Assembly: GCA_903918645.1 (NCBI GenBank)
Contig: CAIXFH010000127.1
Location: 1 to 52,192 of the forward strand
From: an uncultured Actinomycetes bacterium
Lineage (GTDB): Bacteria > Actinomycetota > Actinomycetes > S36-B12 > CAIYMF01
Length of the DNA: 52,192 bases
Direction of reading: 5' to 3'
The notes under the pieces were generated by a model that was not told the origin of the DNA, ran no database searches, and saw nothing but the letters and a program-made list of their open reading frames with translations. Each line of letters opens with the position of its first letter. The stretch's first letter is position 1. Of the stretch, positions 8,098 through 18,983 are shown one piece after another. The position numbers were made by a program, and so were the translations under genes.

Positions 8098-9303
8098 ATG
8101 AGTCGTCCGATCCGCGACGTCGTACTAGTCGACGCAGTTCGTACGCCGTTCGGGAAGGCTGGGGCCACCGGCCTTTACGCCCAGACCAGAGCCGATGATC
8201 TCGTCGTAGCCGCCTTCCGAGAGTTGCTGAGGCGCAACCCCACCCTCTCCCCCGACCGCATCGACGATGTGGCTGTTGCCGCCACAACTCAGATCGGCGA
8301 TCAGGGCTTGACCCTGGGCCGCACCGCGGGAATCCTCGCCGGCTTCCCTAGATCGGTACCCGGCCAGTCAGTGGATCGAATGTGCGCCGGTGCCATGACC
8401 GCGGTGACTAACCTCGCCGGCGGCATCGCCTTCGGTGCCTACGACGTCGTCGTCGCCAGTGGGGTCGAACACATGGGCCGACACCCGATGGGCGAAGGTA
8501 TCGACCCGAATCCGCGGTTCGTCGCTGAGCACCTAGTCGACACCGAAGCGCTGGTGATGGGTAAGACCGCCGAGAACTTGCATGACCGATTGCCACACCT
8601 GAGCCGAGTACGGGCCGACGAGTTCGCCTTGAGCAGCCAGGAAAAGACCGCCAAGGCCTACGCCGACGGGGTCATCCCAGCCGATCTGGCCCCCGTTGCG
8701 ATTCGCGACGCTCAGCAGGGTTGGGGCGTCGCCACTGTCGACGAGCCACCTCGCCCAGGCACAAGCCTGGCCGCACTCGCCGCGTTGAAGACTCCCTTTC
8801 GCGCTCACGGCCGGGTCACGGCTGGAAACAGCGCGGGTCTCAACGACGGAGCGACTGCGGCGGTGTTGGCCAGCGCCGACACTGCCCGCGAACTAGAGCT
8901 ATCCATCAAGGCTCGTCTGGTCTCATTCGCCTACGCCGGAGTCGAGCCTGAAGTCATGGGCCTTGGCCCGGTGCCGTCGACCCAAAAGGCTCTGGCCAAA
9001 GCGGGGCTCACTATCGAGGACATCGGTCTATTCGAGATCAACGAGGCCTTCGCCGTTCAAGTGCTCGCCTTCCTCGACCACTTCGGGCTCTCTGATGACG
9101 ATCCTCGAGTCAATCCATTCGGCGGGGCTATAGCTGTGGGTCATCCGCTGGCGTCATCCGGGATCCGCCTGATGGCATATCTGGCAAAGAGTTTCGAGCG
9201 TCGCCCTGAAGTCCAATATGGCCTCACGACCATGTGTATTGGCCTGGGCATGGGTGGCACGGTCATCTGGGAGAACCCACACTTCGATGGGCGGACGTCA
9301 TGA
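8098..9303 (+). CDS. fadA: Acetyl-CoA C-acyltransferase (beta-ketothiolase) FadA
   Basis: Catalyses the thiolytic last step of fatty acid beta-oxidation (3-ketoacyl-CoA plus CoA to acetyl-CoA and shortened acyl-CoA). The 401-residue protein has the nucleophilic cysteine in SVDRMCAGAMTA (near residue 100), the VTAGNSAGLNDGA segment, NEAFAVQ, the catalytic histidine in GGAIAVGHPLASSG, and the second active-site cysteine in TMCIGLGMG. An ideal ribosome binding site (AAGGAG) lies 7 bases before the ATG. It overlaps fadB by the sequence ATGA, so the two subunits are translationally coupled and probably form an alpha2beta2-type complex. Confidence 0.93.
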   Translation: MSRPIRDVVLVDAVRTPFGKAGATGLYAQTRADDLVVAAFRELLRRNPTLSPDRIDDVAVAATTQIGDQGLTLGRTAGILAGFPRSVPGQSVDRMCAGAMTAVTNLAGGIAFGAYDVVVASGVEHMGRHPMGEGIDPNPRFVAEHLVDTEALVMGKTAENLHDRLPHLSRVRADEFALSSQEKTAKAYADGVIPADLAPVAIRDAQQGWGVATVDEPPRPGTSLAALAALKTPFRAHGRVTAGNSAGLNDGATAAVLASADTARELELSIKARLVSFAYAGVEPEVMGLGPVPSTQKALAKAGLTIEDIGLFEINEAFAVQVLAFLDHFGLSDDDPRVNPFGGAIAVGHPLASSGIRLMAYLAKSFERRPEVQYGLTTMCIGLGMGGTVIWENPHFDGRTS

Positions 9304-11450
9304 GCACAGGCACCGAGACCGCCTCCACGATCACCGACTCCACTATCGCCGCCGCCCCGGACGAGGTGGTGACCCAATCGCTTCTGCGCATCGTCGCGCT
9401 CCCGGGCACCGGTGCGAGAGCCGCACTCATCACCCTCGACAACGGCCACGACCACACCAAACCCAACACGCTAGGCATCGCTGGTCTTGCTTCCCTCGAC
9501 TCAGCAATCGACGCCGCCGAGACCGCAGCGAAGGCTGGCCAGATTGTTGCCCTTGCCATCACGGGAAAGCCGTTCGTCTTCGCGGTCGGTGCCGACCTAA
9601 CCGGAGTTCCGCGCCTTCACGATCTTGAGCAAGCTCGGCAGCTAAGTGCCATGGGACACAGGGTGTTTCGGCGGCTCGGCGAGCTTCCAGTGCCGACTTT
9701 CGCGTTGCTCAACGGTGCCACTCTCGGCGGCGGTCTCGAAATCGCTCTCCATTGCACGTACCGCACCGTCTCGAGCGGTGCCGGGCTGATCGCGTTCCCC
9801 GAGGTCGCGCTCGGCCTCGTGCCCGGCTGGGGTGGCGCTTACCTTCTTCCGCGGCTCATCGGTGCCAAGAATGCGATCAAGGTCATCGTCGAGAATCCGC
9901 TGAGTCAAAACCGGATGCTCAACCCCAAGCAGGCAGCGACGCTAGGCATCGCAGACGCGATGTTCGAGCCCGCTGACTTCTTGGTCCAATCGCTGAGGTG
10001 GGCGGCCGCCGTAGTCGCGGGCGAGGTCACGCCATCGCGCCCACTTGTCGACACCGGCGCTGAATGGGATGACGCCATCACCGAAGGTCGCGAACTCGTT
10101 TCGGCAGCCCTCCACGGCTCTGCTCCAGCCGCTGAGCGCGCGCTCGATCTGATCGACCAGGCCCGCAACCGGACTCCCGATGCCGGTTTCGCTGCCGAGG
10201 ACGACGTGCTCGCCGAATTGATCATGAGCGACGAGTTCCGAGCCAGTCTCTACGCCTTCGATCTGGTGCAACGTCGAGCCAAGCGACCCGTCGGCGCACC
10301 TAACCCGGCCCTGGCGAGGCCCATCACCAAGGTTGGAATCGTGGGCGCTGGCCTGATGGCCAGCCAACTGGCCCTGCTTTTCGCGCAGCGCCTCGAAGTA
10401 CCCGTCGTCATGACCGACCTCAACCAAGAGCGGGTCGACACTGGCGTGGGCTACGTGCGAAATGAGATCGACACGTTGCAGGCAAAGGGAAAGTTCAGCA
10501 ACGACAAGGCAAATCGGCTCCGCGCCCTGGTATCAGGCACAACGACCAAAGCCGATTTCGCCGATGCCGACCTTGTGATCGAGGCTGTCTTCGAGAAGCT
10601 GGAACTCAAACGCGAGATCTTCGCCGAGCTTGAGACGCATATCTCCGCGACTTGCCTGCTGCTCACCAACACCTCATCGCTTTCGGTGACCGAGATGTCG
10701 CGCGGTCTGGCGCACCCCGAGCGCGTGGTTGGCTTCCACTTCTTCAACCCGGTCGCCAAGATGCCACTCCTGGAGATCGCCAGTACCGAACTCACCGACG
10801 AGGTCGCACTCGCAACCGCCTTCGCAGTTGGCAAGGCCCTGAAGAAGTCGTGCGTCCTAGTGCACGACGCCCCGGCGTTTGTGGTCAACCGGATCCTGAT
10901 TCGCTTCCTCGGCGAGGTGATCGCAGCATTCGACGAAGGCACCCCGTTCGACATCGTCGAACATGCCCTCGATCCTCTCGGGCTCCCGATCTCGCCTTTC
11001 CTTCTCCTGCAACTCGTCGGGCCTGGGGTGGCTCTTCACGTGTCCGAGACGATGCACCTAGCCTTCCCTGATCGGTACTTGGTATCTCCGAATCAACAGC
11101 GCATCGTTGACGCTGGAATCACCCGACTCCTCACCTGGGATGGCGCCGTGCCGCGGCTCACCGACGAGGTGACCGGCCTGCTGGTCGTCGGCAACTCTGC
11201 GTCAACCGCCGAGCAGTTGCGACAGCGAGCCCTCGATGCGATGGCCCAAGAAGCCAGGCTCATGCTCGATGACGGCGTCGTGGCCGAACCGCAGGACATC
11301 GATTTGTGCATGATGCTCGGGGCCGGTTGGCCCTTCCATCTGGGCGGTATTACCCCCTATCTGGATCGCACGGGAACCAGCGAACGGGTCACAGGGCGAC
11401 GATTCCTGGCGCCCGGCGTAGCAAGCCTGCCCACTGCACCCGCTGCGTGA
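9300..11450 (+). CDS. fadB: Fatty acid oxidation multifunctional protein FadB (enoyl-CoA hydratase / 3-hydroxyacyl-CoA dehydrogenase)
   Basis: Carries out the hydration and the NAD-dependent oxidation steps of beta-oxidation. The 716-residue product has an N-terminal crotonase domain (about 30-270) with NGATLGGGLEIALHC and FPEVALGLVPGWGG, which hold the two catalytic glutamates, then a Rossmann domain starting at VGIVGAGLMASQ (about 343), the dehydrogenase active-site block VVGFHFFNPVAKMPLLEI with the catalytic histidine, and two C-terminal helical repeats. The ATG inside the fadA stop region (ATGA) is chosen; an in-frame start further upstream lies within fadA. Regulation is presumably shared with fadA through the palindrome at 8057. 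Confidence 0.93.
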   Translation: MSTGTETASTITDSTIAAAPDEVVTQSLLRIVALPGTGARAALITLDNGHDHTKPNTLGIAGLASLDSAIDAAETAAKAGQIVALAITGKPFVFAVGADLTGVPRLHDLEQARQLSAMGHRVFRRLGELPVPTFALLNGATLGGGLEIALHCTYRTVSSGAGLIAFPEVALGLVPGWGGAYLLPRLIGAKNAIKVIVENPLSQNRMLNPKQAATLGIADAMFEPADFLVQSLRWAAAVVAGEVTPSRPLVDTGAEWDDAITEGRELVSAALHGSAPAAERALDLIDQARNRTPDAGFAAEDDVLAELIMSDEFRASLYAFDLVQRRAKRPVGAPNPALARPITKVGIVGAGLMASQLALLFAQRLEVPVVMTDLNQERVDTGVGYVRNEIDTLQAKGKFSNDKANRLRALVSGTTTKADFADADLVIEAVFEKLELKREIFAELETHISATCLLLTNTSSLSVTEMSRGLAHPERVVGFHFFNPVAKMPLLEIASTELTDEVALATAFAVGKALKKSCVLVHDAPAFVVNRILIRFLGEVIAAFDEGTPFDIVEHALDPLGLPISPFLLLQLVGPGVALHVSETMHLAFPDRYLVSPNQQRIVDAGITRLLTWDGAVPRLTDEVTGLLVVGNSASTAEQLRQRALDAMAQEARLMLDDGVVAEPQDIDLCMMLGAGWPFHLGGITPYLDRTGTSERVTGRRFLAPGVASLPTAPAA

Positions 11451-11537
11451 TCACGGCGCTTGGGCAGAGCGAAACGTGAACCTTCCTCACCCGTCCGATG
11501 GCGTTGCAGCGCAACACAATCCCCTATGGTCATTGCT

Positions 11538-12401
11538 ATGACGGACACCTTCGATCCGACACCCTTGCGCCGCGAGGTGCTGGCCGTCATTCTGCTCGAT
11601 AGGGGCCCGCTCGCAGACTTCGACATCGGGCCCGACGGCATCGCACATCCAGGCGCTGGGTTCGAGGGCGTACAGATCACGTGGTCCGAATTGGCGAGTG
11701 CAGCCGCCAACACCGGGCTCCCCTCGCACACTGTGCGACGACGGCTTGCGAGGTGGCTGCGGCTCAGGATTGTGCTCGACACCTGGCTGAGTGGCCCTGA
11801 CCGACCGGCCCGCCAAAACCGGGTCATTTCTGTGATTCGGCCAAGAGCTCTGCCACGAGATCACGCTCTCCATCCTGGCTCGGGCTGGGCGTTGCACTCG
11901 GTGCTAGGCGGGGCGGTCGATGTGGGCTTGGCGATGCGCGGAGTCGATGACGACGGCCACCTTGACCCCGATTCAGTTGGTCTACTCCCCTTTGGAGTCC
12001 TCACCGCGGCTGGCATCGACCTCGATATCGCCACCGGTCGGGCGCACCGCTACCTCGACGACATGGCCCAACTAGCTGCCGATCGACTCCGACGCGATCC
12101 ATCGGCCGTGCTTCGCTCCCTGGGCGATGCCGATGTCATCACCCTGCTAGCTAACGCGCACTTTCGTCATGTGCTCCTCGACGGTCAAGGAATGCGCACT
12201 GCGGCAGTGCCCAGTCGCGATCGCGGCTGGCTCGACCTCGGTCGAGTTGATCCGGCGTTCGCAATCTCAGCAGCCCAACTCACCGATCCAGACACACGCG
12301 GCTTTGACCGGCCCATCCTGATCACCGCTGACGAGATTGCCATGGTTCGCGCGGGAGGACGACCGATCGGCCAGTCACTTGCCGACCCCTGCACCGGATG
12401 A
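11538..12401 (+). CDS. Conserved actinobacterial protein of unknown function
   Basis: A 287-residue protein that I do not recognise by function. It has no signal peptide or membrane helix. The N-terminal third contains a possible helix-turn-helix (ITWSELASAAANTGLPSHTVRRRLARWLRL, given in two parts: ITWSELASAAANTGLPSH then TVRRRLARWLRL), suggesting a DNA-binding or regulatory role, while the rest shows alternating acidic segments without known motifs. The ATG at 11538 has no Shine-Dalgarno; an in-frame ATG at 11526 is an alternative and the TATGGT at 11525-11530 could be a -10 element of a leaderless transcript. It lies between fadB and the convergent dxs gene; any functional link to either is unproven. 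Confidence 0.7.
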   Translation: MTDTFDPTPLRREVLAVILLDRGPLADFDIGPDGIAHPGAGFEGVQITWSELASAAANTGLPSHTVRRRLARWLRLRIVLDTWLSGPDRPARQNRVISVIRPRALPRDHALHPGSGWALHSVLGGAVDVGLAMRGVDDDGHLDPDSVGLLPFGVLTAAGIDLDIATGRAHRYLDDMAQLAADRLRRDPSAVLRSLGDADVITLLANAHFRHVLLDGQGMRTAAVPSRDRGWLDLGRVDPAFAISAAQLTDPDTRGFDRPILITADEIAMVRAGGRPIGQSLADPCTG

Positions 12402-12446
12402 ACCGAGCCGGCCAGCGTCACGCCAGGCCTGACTCGCGCGACCGGG

Positions 12447-14402
12447 CTATTCGATCCCGTGCTCTGTCTCGGTGACGATGGTGATGTCGCTCGCAGCATC
12501 ACGATCGTCGGACGACGTGGTGACGTTGTCGAATCGAGCCACGGTCTCGACGATGCCACGCGAGATGTCCTGCGCGGTGAGCCCGAGTTGAGCCAGCAAC
12601 GACACACGCGATGCCTGTTCGAGAAACTTTGGCGCGATACCGACATCACGGCAGGGCACGTCGACATCGGCCGCACGCAATGCCGATGACACCGCGCTGC
12701 CCACACCACCCGTACGGACGTTGTCCTCAACAGTGACGACGAGTCGATGACTGCGTGCAAGATCGACCAAGGCATCGGGAACAGGAATCACCCAGCGGGG
12801 ATCAATCACGGTCACGCCGATGCCTTGATCTGCAAGGCGTTCCGCCACCTCTAGGCACAGCGAGGCAAACGCGCCAACCGAAACTAGGAGCACGGTCGAG
12901 TCGGCGTCTCGTCGTAGTACATCGACCCCACCCACACGTTCGATCGCCGCGATAGGGGCCGCGACCGCACCCTTCGGGAACCGGACGACGGTGGGGTGGT
13001 CTGAGACTTCGAGAGCTTCGCCAAGTTCTTCACGCAGAGTGGCTTCGTCTCGCGGGGCAGCAATCGATATACCCGGAACTATGGACAGGAGCGAGATGTC
13101 CCACATGCCGTTGTGACTTGCGCCGTCATCGCCGGTGATTCCTGCGCGGTCGAGTACGAACGTGACACCGGCTCGGTGCAGCGCACAGTCGAAGATCACT
13201 TGGTCGAAAGCCCGGTTCATGAAGGTCGCATAGATGGCAACCACGGGATGAAGCCCGGCATACGCCATCCCCGCAGCGCTAGTGGCCGCGTGTTGCTCAG
13301 CGATCCCAACGTCATAACAACGGTCTGGGAACTCTCGAGCGAATCGTGCCAGACCAACCGGACCCATCATTGCCGCAGTGACAGTCACGATGTCGGGCCT
13401 GCGCCGCGCAGCGGAGATGATCTCGTCACCGAACACTGAAGTCCAGCTCGTGCCACTGGTCGAGAGCGGCTGTCCGGTCTCAGCGTCGATGACCCCGACT
13501 GCGTGAAAGCGTTCTGCGTCATCGAGTTCGGCAGGCCGATAGCCACGGCCCTTCTCGGTGATGGCATGCACGATTACTGGGCCCTGGTACGCGCGTGCTC
13601 GGCGCAGCGCATGTTCGAGCGCCACGACATCATGACCGTCGACCGGCCCGATGTACTTGAGCCCTAAGTCCTCAAACATCCCCTGCGGGGCGACGATGTC
13701 TTTGAGCCCTTTCTTCAGCCCATGCAAAGTCTCATACATCGGCACGCCGACAACTGGCGTCTTGCCAAGCACTCGCTTGCCCCAGTCAAGGAAACGTTCG
13801 TATCCGCGTGTGGTGCGCAGTGTTGCAAGGTGGTGCGCAACCCCACCGATAGTGGGCGAGTACGAGCGCTCATTGTCATTGACGACGATCACTACTGGAC
13901 GCTTGGGCGCCGCCGCGATGTTGTTCATGGCCTCCCAGGCCATCCCACCGGTGAGCGCTCCGTCCCCGATGATCCCCACGACGTGTCGACGGCTGAGTTG
14001 GCCGGTGAGCTCGAATCCTTTGGCAATGCCATCGGCCCAGGCAAGTGCGGTGGAGGCGTGCGAGTTCTCAACGATGTCGTGCTCTGACTCGGCACGACTC
14101 GGATAGCCCGACAGGCCACCCTCCTTGCGAAGTTGGTCGAAATCGTCGGCTCGACCGGTCAGCATCTTGTGCACGTACGCCTGGTGGCCGGTATCGAAGA
14201 TCAGCACATCGGTCGGGGAGCGAAAGACTCGGTGCAAGGCGATCGTGAGCTCGACAACTCCCAGGTTCGGGCCGAGGTGACCACCAGTGCGGGTTACCTT
14301 CTCCACCAGTTCGGCACGGATCTCAGCGGCGAGCTCGGGCATGAGAGCAGCCGGCATCGCTTGCAGGTCGGTAGGCGAGGTAATCCGCCCGAGCAGGGAC
14401 AT
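12447..14402 (-). CDS. dxs: 1-deoxy-D-xylulose-5-phosphate synthase Dxs
   Basis: Thiamine diphosphate enzyme that condenses pyruvate and glyceraldehyde 3-phosphate, the first and flux-controlling step of the MEP isoprenoid pathway. The 651-residue protein starts with SPTDLQAMP, then [30 protein letters not shown], the ThDP/Mg motif [19 protein letters not shown], the central transketolase-like pyrimidine-binding domain with DVGIAEQHA and [11 protein letters not shown], and the C-terminal transketolase domain ending near [15 protein letters not shown]. Length is normal. It is convergent with the unknown gene ending at 12401. The ATG at 14402 agrees with the family start. Confidence 0.94.
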   Translation of the reverse strand: MSLLGRITSPTDLQAMPAALMPELAAEIRAELVEKVTRTGGHLGPNLGVVELTIALHRVFRSPTDVLIFDTGHQAYVHKMLTGRADDFDQLRKEGGLSGYPSRAESEHDIVENSHASTALAWADGIAKGFELTGQLSRRHVVGIIGDGALTGGMAWEAMNNIAAAPKRPVVIVVNDNERSYSPTIGGVAHHLATLRTTRGYERFLDWGKRVLGKTPVVGVPMYETLHGLKKGLKDIVAPQGMFEDLGLKYIGPVDGHDVVALEHALRRARAYQGPVIVHAITEKGRGYRPAELDDAERFHAVGVIDAETGQPLSTSGTSWTSVFGDEIISAARRRPDIVTVTAAMMGPVGLARFAREFPDRCYDVGIAEQHAATSAAGMAYAGLHPVVAIYATFMNRAFDQVIFDCALHRAGVTFVLDRAGITGDDGASHNGMWDISLLSIVPGISIAAPRDEATLREELGEALEVSDHPTVVRFPKGAVAAPIAAIERVGGVDVLRRDADSTVLLVSVGAFASLCLEVAERLADQGIGVTVIDPRWVIPVPDALVDLARSHRLVVTVEDNVRTGGVGSAVSSALRAADVDVPCRDVGIAPKFLEQASRVSLLAQLGLTAQDISRGIVETVARFDNVTTSSDDRDAASDITIVTETEHGIE

Positions 14403-14500
14403 GTCACCAGTCTAGGGATGGGCAGCGCCCGCGCATCCCGGATGCCGCCTACGTGTCGCGGCTCACGTTGAACCGACGTCGAGTCGTGATGTTGGTTTCA

Positions 14501-14529
14501 GCCTTGGCCACAGGGGTCACGGCCAAGGC
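14501..14529 (-). terminator. Hairpin with 9-bp stem between the small conserved gene and dxs
   Basis: GCCTTGGCC (14501-14509) and GGCCAAGGC (14521-14529) form a perfect stem around an 11-nt loop, located 26 bases past the stop of the gene at 14555. No T-run follows, so it may be a terminator for the acnA transcript or a structure ahead of dxs. Confidence 0.45.
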
Positions 14530-14554
14530 GATACGTAACCAGTGGGACGCAGGA

Positions 14555-14926
14555 TCAGAGGCGGGGTCGCCAGCGCGTTCCGAGCAGGGCCTCTTCCACC
14601 ATCGATACCTCGCGCACCGCTCGGGAGAGACGAGCACCTTCGCTCTCCAACGCTCGGAGCGCGGCTTCAATGACTTCCGGCTCGACCCGATCTCCGAGTT
14701 CACGTCTGGCTGCCGCGTATGCCTCACGGGCACCTTCGCGAGCCGAAATGACGTGGTGCGCCGCAAACCGCACAAGCACAAGCGGATAGCGACGTAGTAC
14801 ATCGTGCGCGCGGTAGTCGGCCGGGCACAAATCAAGCAGCCACGCGGTCGCCGACTCCTCCCAACCAGGCAGGTGCGGCGAACGTACAGCCTTCGGCCAG
14901 CCCGGAGGTGAAGCGTCGGAAGTCAC
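14555..14926 (-). CDS. Conserved small protein downstream of aconitase
   Basis: A 123-residue soluble, mostly helical protein without a function I can name. Conserved-looking parts are the central WLLDLCPADYRAHDVLRRYP segment and the Arg/Glu-rich C-terminal helix. Proteins of this type occur between dxs and acnA in other actinobacteria, which supports it being a real gene. It starts 9 bases after the acnA stop, so it is likely in the same transcript. An open frame on the opposite strand in this place has no recognisable protein and is rejected. Confidence 0.72.
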   Translation of the reverse strand: MTSDASPPGWPKAVRSPHLPGWEESATAWLLDLCPADYRAHDVLRRYPLVLVRFAAHHVISAREGAREAYAAARRELGDRVEPEVIEAALRALESEGARLSRAVREVSMVEEALLGTRWRPRL

Positions 14927-14935
14927 GGCCCGAAC

Positions 14936-17596
14936 TTAGCCAACAAGGGAGCGAAGTACGTACTGCAGGATCCCGCCGTTGCGGTAGTAGTCGGCCTCGC
15001 CGGGTGTATCGATCCGCAGCACCGCGTCGAACTCGAGGCTCGTACCGTCAGCGCCAGCCGCGCTCACCCGCAAGGTATCGGGCGTGACGCCGTCATTGAG
15101 CGCCGTGACACCACTGATGTCGAAGACCTCTGTGCCCGTCAGACCCAACGAGGAAGCGGTGTGACCAGCCGGGTACTGCAACGGCAACACGCCCATGCCA
15201 ATGAGGTTAGATCGGTGAATCCGCTCGTACGACTCGGCGATAACGGCGCGAGCCCCGAGCAACGCAGTGCCCTTGGCCGCCCAGTCGCGTGAGGAACCAG
15301 ACCCGTACTCCTTACCAGCCAGGATCACCAGTGGCACGCCGGCTGAAGCGTACGACTGTGCGGCGTCGTAAATGGTGACCTGCGGGGCATCGACGGCGGT
15401 GAAGTCGCGAGTGAATCCACCTTCAACACCGTGCAGCAGTTGATTGCGCAGCCGAATGTTGGCGAAGGTGCCACGAATCATCACCTCATGGTTTCCACGC
15501 CGTGAGCCATAGGAATTGAAGTCCGAGCGCGCCACACCATGATCGGCGAGGTACTTGCCGGCCGGGCTGTCGGCCTTGATCGAACCAGCTGGGCTGATGT
15601 GATCGGTGGTGACGGAATCGCCGAGCATCGCCAACACGCGTGCACCAGTGATGTCTGTGACAGCCGAGGGCTCAGCGGCCATCCCATCGAAATACGGTGG
15701 CTTGCGCACGTATGTGGAGTCGGGGTCCCAGGCGAATGTGCTGCCGCTAGGAGTAGGGAGTGAGCGCCACAGTGCATCACCGGCGAATACGTCGGCATAC
15801 CGAGCCGTGAACATCTCGGCGTCGATGCATGAGTCGACAGTGGTCTGCACCTCGGCGGTCGATGGCCAGATGTCACTCAGATAGACCGAGTGTCCATCTG
15901 GATCGACGCCGAGTGGCTCGGTGGTGATATCGATATCCATCGTGCCCGCAATCGCATACGCCACAACCAAAGGCGGCGATGCCAAGTAGTTCATCTTGAC
16001 GTCGGGATTGATTCGTCCTTCGAAGTTGCGGTTGCCCGAGAGCACCGCGGTAACAGCCAAGTCTTCAGCATGCACCGCCGCACTGACCTCGCTGGGCAGC
16101 GGACCGGAGTTACCGATACATGTGGTGCAGCCGTAGCCCACCAGATTGAAACCGAGCTTCTCAAGGTAAGGCGTGAGCCCGGCCTTGTTGTAGTAGTCGG
16201 TGACAACCTTTGAGCCTGGAGCCAGGGTTGTCTTCACCCAAGGCTTACGCGAGAGGCCACGTTCAACTGCCTTCTTCGCGAGCAAACCAGCAGCCACCAT
16301 TACCGACGGGTTCGAGGTGTTCGTGCAAGACGTGATTGCCGCGATGGTTACAGCTCCGTGCCCGACGGTGACTTGCTCGCCATCGATGTCGAAGGTTGCA
16401 GTGCGCGCGGGGGCATCGGTGTAAGCAGCAAGCGCACCGGCGAAGGCAGTACGCGCATCGCTCAAAGACACGCGATCCTGCGGCCGCTTTGGCCCAGCAA
16501 TCGACGGCACGACCGTAGCAAGATCAAGTTCGATCATTTCGGAATAGGTCGGCTCGTGCTGCGGGTCGAACCACAACCCCTGGGCCTTGGCGTATGCCTC
16601 CACCAACGCGACCTGCGAGGCGGGACGGCCGGTGAGACGCAGGTAACGCAAAGTCTCTTCGTCGATCGGGAAGATTGCGACGGTTGACCCGTACTCAGGG
16701 CTCATGTTGCCGATCGTGGCTCGGTTGGCCAGCGGAACGGCAGCAACACCTTCGCCGTAGAACTCAACGAACTTGCCTACTACCCCGTGTTTGCGCAGCA
16801 GCTCAGTGATGGTGAGAACCAGATCGGTGGCGGTCGTGCCGTCGGGCAGCGAGCCAGTGAGGCGGAAGCCGAGCACATGCGGAATCAGCATCGACACTGG
16901 TTGGCCCAACATCGCGGCCTCAGCCTCGATCCCACCAACACCCCAACCCAAGACACCAAGACCGTTGACCATGGTGGTGTGTGAGTCGGTTCCCACGCAG
17001 GTGTCTGGATAAGCCTGGCCGTTGCGCACCATGACCACACGGGCGAGCGCTTCGATGTTGACCTGGTGGACGATTCCGGTGCTTGGCGGTACAACCTTGA
17101 ACTCGTCGAATGCACTCTGACCCCAGCGCAGGAACTGATAGCGCTCGTGGTTTCGGCCGTAGTCGAGTTCCTCGTTGCGCTCGAGGGCATCTCGACTCGC
17201 GAAGAAGTCTGCGATCACCGAGTGATCAATGACCAGTTCGGCAGGTGCGAGTGGGTTGATCTTGTCGGGGTCGCCGCCTAGATCCTTCATAGCTTCGCGC
17301 ATGGTCGCGAGGTCGACAACGCAGGGCACACCAGTGAAGTCCTGCATAATGACGCGGGCCGGTGAGAACTGGATCTCCTCGGACGGTTCGGCGATCGGGT
17401 CCCAGGCGCCCAGTGTGCTGATGTCAGCAGCGGTGACGTTGGCGCCATCCTCGGTACGCAACAGGTTTTCCAGCAACACCTTGTGGGTGAAGGGCAACCG
17501 CGCTGAGCCTTCGACAGCGTCGATACGGAAAATCTCGTACGTAGTCCCCTCGACCTCAAGGTCGGACCGGGACCCAAAACTGTTCTTGCTCGTCAT
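14936..17596 (-). CDS. acnA: Aconitate hydratase AcnA
   Basis: [4Fe-4S] enzyme interconverting citrate and isocitrate in the TCA cycle. The 886-residue product has the IRP1/AcnA layout: domains 1-3 with [36 protein letters not shown], the cluster ligands in TSCTNTSNP and [14 protein letters not shown], and the C-terminal swivel domain with [19 protein letters not shown] and [17 protein letters not shown]. The ATG at 17596 is chosen because GAGGAG lies about 6 bases upstream; the frame is open further but would run through the 50-bp palindrome. A downstream small gene is probably cotranscribed. Expression is probably controlled through the palindrome at 17650-17699. Confidence 0.95.
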   Translation of the reverse strand: MTSKNSFGSRSDLEVEGTTYEIFRIDAVEGSARLPFTHKVLLENLLRTEDGANVTAADISTLGAWDPIAEPSEEIQFSPARVIMQDFTGVPCVVDLATMREAMKDLGGDPDKINPLAPAELVIDHSVIADFFASRDALERNEELDYGRNHERYQFLRWGQSAFDEFKVVPPSTGIVHQVNIEALARVVMVRNGQAYPDTCVGTDSHTTMVNGLGVLGWGVGGIEAEAAMLGQPVSMLIPHVLGFRLTGSLPDGTTATDLVLTITELLRKHGVVGKFVEFYGEGVAAVPLANRATIGNMSPEYGSTVAIFPIDEETLRYLRLTGRPASQVALVEAYAKAQGLWFDPQHEPTYSEMIELDLATVVPSIAGPKRPQDRVSLSDARTAFAGALAAYTDAPARTATFDIDGEQVTVGHGAVTIAAITSCTNTSNPSVMVAAGLLAKKAVERGLSRKPWVKTTLAPGSKVVTDYYNKAGLTPYLEKLGFNLVGYGCTTCIGNSGPLPSEVSAAVHAEDLAVTAVLSGNRNFEGRINPDVKMNYLASPPLVVAYAIAGTMDIDITTEPLGVDPDGHSVYLSDIWPSTAEVQTTVDSCIDAEMFTARYADVFAGDALWRSLPTPSGSTFAWDPDSTYVRKPPYFDGMAAEPSAVTDITGARVLAMLGDSVTTDHISPAGSIKADSPAGKYLADHGVARSDFNSYGSRRGNHEVMIRGTFANIRLRNQLLHGVEGGFTRDFTAVDAPQVTIYDAAQSYASAGVPLVILAGKEYGSGSSRDWAAKGTALLGARAVIAESYERIHRSNLIGMGVLPLQYPAGHTASSLGLTGTEVFDISGVTALNDGVTPDTLRVSAAGADGTSLEFDAVLRIDTPGEADYYRNGGILQYVLRSLVG

Positions 17597-17649
17597 CGCT
17601 GCTCCTCGTCGACCTGCTGGCTCATTACGTCGGCGCCGGCTTTGGCTTT

Positions 17650-17699
17650 GGCTACTAAGGTAAACTATCTCGATATCAAGATAGTTTACCTTAGTAGCC
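17650..17699 (-). promoter_or_regulatory. 50-bp near-perfect palindrome upstream of acnA
   Basis: Two 21-base arms (outer part GGCTACTAAGGTAAACTATC and its complement) surround the centre CGATATCA; the only mismatched pair in the whole 50 bp is the C/A next to the central GATATC. It lies 54 bases upstream of the acnA ATG and 30 bases past the stop of the methyltransferase gene. The central part ATCTCGATATCAAGAT resembles operators of MarR-family regulators; in Streptomyces, TamR of that family controls aconitase. As RNA it would form a very stable hairpin, so an alternative role is termination of the upstream operon. AT-rich compared with its surroundings. Confidence 0.75.
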
Positions 17700-17729
17700 C
17701 ATCGCCGTCCGCCACACCGGTGCGTGCCA

Positions 17730-18983
17730 TCAACCCCGGGCCGGTGGTACGAGAGCAGCAACGGCCTCCAGATGGTGCGTCATCGGGAATAGGTCGAAGC
17801 CGCGCACCGAGGCAACTGTCCACCCGGCCTCACGGGCATACCCGATATCGCGCCCGAGCGATGCAGGGTCGCACGACACATAAGCGATCACGCGCGGCGC
17901 CATGTCGAGCAAGGACTCCATCACCTTGCGACCAGCCCCGCTTCGAGGGGGATCCAGCACGACCAAGTCGGCCCCGGTGACGATGTGCTCAGTGAGCCAA
18001 AGATCAACGGACGCCTCATGAATATGTACGTGTGGCAGGTCATGCATATTGCGGCGGGCGTCACCGCACGCCTGCACCGAGGTCTCTACTGCGTCGATCC
18101 GACCGGTATCGCCCACGTCGGCAGCCAGCGATCCGGCAAACAGTCCGACCCCGCAGTAAAGATCCAGCAGATGCTCGCCTGGTTGCGGTGCGAGGACCGC
18201 GCGCACCGCATCGATGAGGGCATCAGCCGCCCCTGGATGAACCTGCCAAAACCCTTCGACCCCAACCCGCCAGTCTCGACCGCCAGCAGATTCGCGCACC
18301 CACTTTCGACCGCGGAGGCCAGGCACCGTCACCGACGATGGAAGCGACGGCAGTGTTCGCACCATCGGGCTCGGCAACACTGCCACTTCACCAGTACTTG
18401 AGGCGACCACAGTGATGTCGTCGACACCAAGCCACGTGCGACGAGTGACCTCGGCGCTGTCGACCCCCTGGCTCACCAGTGGGCAGGACTCAACGGGCTC
18501 AACTAGGTGCGAGCCATGTCTGCGAAAACCCGCTCGACCGTTGTTATCGACGGCATAGCGCACGCGCGTTCGCCAGCCCAGGCCCTCGTGGTCGCCAGCC
18601 ACTGCTGCGACCTGGACCGACTCCTCGAGTGGCGCTCCCCCGACTTCGGTCAGACCGCCGAGTCTGTGCAACTGCTCGCGTAGGACGCGCGCCTTGAGTT
18701 CACGTTGCGCCGCCAATTCCACGTGCTGCCAGTCGCAACCACCGCACACGCCAGCGTGCGCGCACGGAGCCTCCCTGCGATCAGGTGAGGCGGTGAGCAC
18801 CTTGTGGACGTCCGCAAAGAGGTATCTGCCCTTGGGTCCTTTACTGGTGACGACTACTTCCACCTGTTCGCCGGGCAGCGCATGACGGACGAAGACCACC
18901 TGGTCCTTATCCCTGGCAACGCAATGGCCACCATGTGCAACATCGCCGACCTCGAGCACGAGCCGATCACCGATGGCGGTCAC
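17730..18983 (-). CDS. Class I SAM-dependent RNA (uracil-5-)methyltransferase, TrmA/RlmCD family, with TRAM domain
   Basis: Predicted to methylate C5 of a uridine in rRNA or tRNA. The 417-residue product has an N-terminal TRAM RNA-binding domain (residues 1-60, [22 protein letters not shown] split around residue 20), a four-cysteine iron-sulfur region ([10 protein letters not shown] near 85-95 plus the Cys in ESCPLV), the SAM-binding motif [27 protein letters not shown], and the catalytic nucleophile in [12 protein letters not shown]. The GTG at 18983 is chosen because it fits the TRAM start and overlaps the stop of the upstream permease gene as GTGA. It is the ortholog by position of Rv2689c. 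Which nucleotide it modifies cannot be decided from sequence. Confidence 0.9.
   Translation of the reverse strand: MTAIGDRLVLEVGDVAHGGHCVARDKDQVVFVRHALPGEQVEVVVTSKGPKGRYLFADVHKVLTASPDRREAPCAHAGVCGGCDWQHVELAAQRELKARVLREQLHRLGGLTEVGGAPLEESVQVAAVAGDHEGLGWRTRVRYAVDNNGRAGFRRHGSHLVEPVESCPLVSQGVDSAEVTRRTWLGVDDITVVASSTGEVAVLPSPMVRTLPSLPSSVTVPGLRGRKWVRESAGGRDWRVGVEGFWQVHPGAADALIDAVRAVLAPQPGEHLLDLYCGVGLFAGSLAADVGDTGRIDAVETSVQACGDARRNMHDLPHVHIHEASVDLWLTEHIVTGADLVVLDPPRSGAGRKVMESLLDMAPRVIAYVSCDPASLGRDIGYAREAGWTVASVRGFDLFPMTHHLEAVAALVPPARG

Noticed and set aside
14453-14797. Plus-strand frame with a hydrophobic start between dxs and acnA
   Set aside because: Overlaps the conserved 123-residue gene on the other strand, and the hydrophobic stretch coincides with a hairpin.
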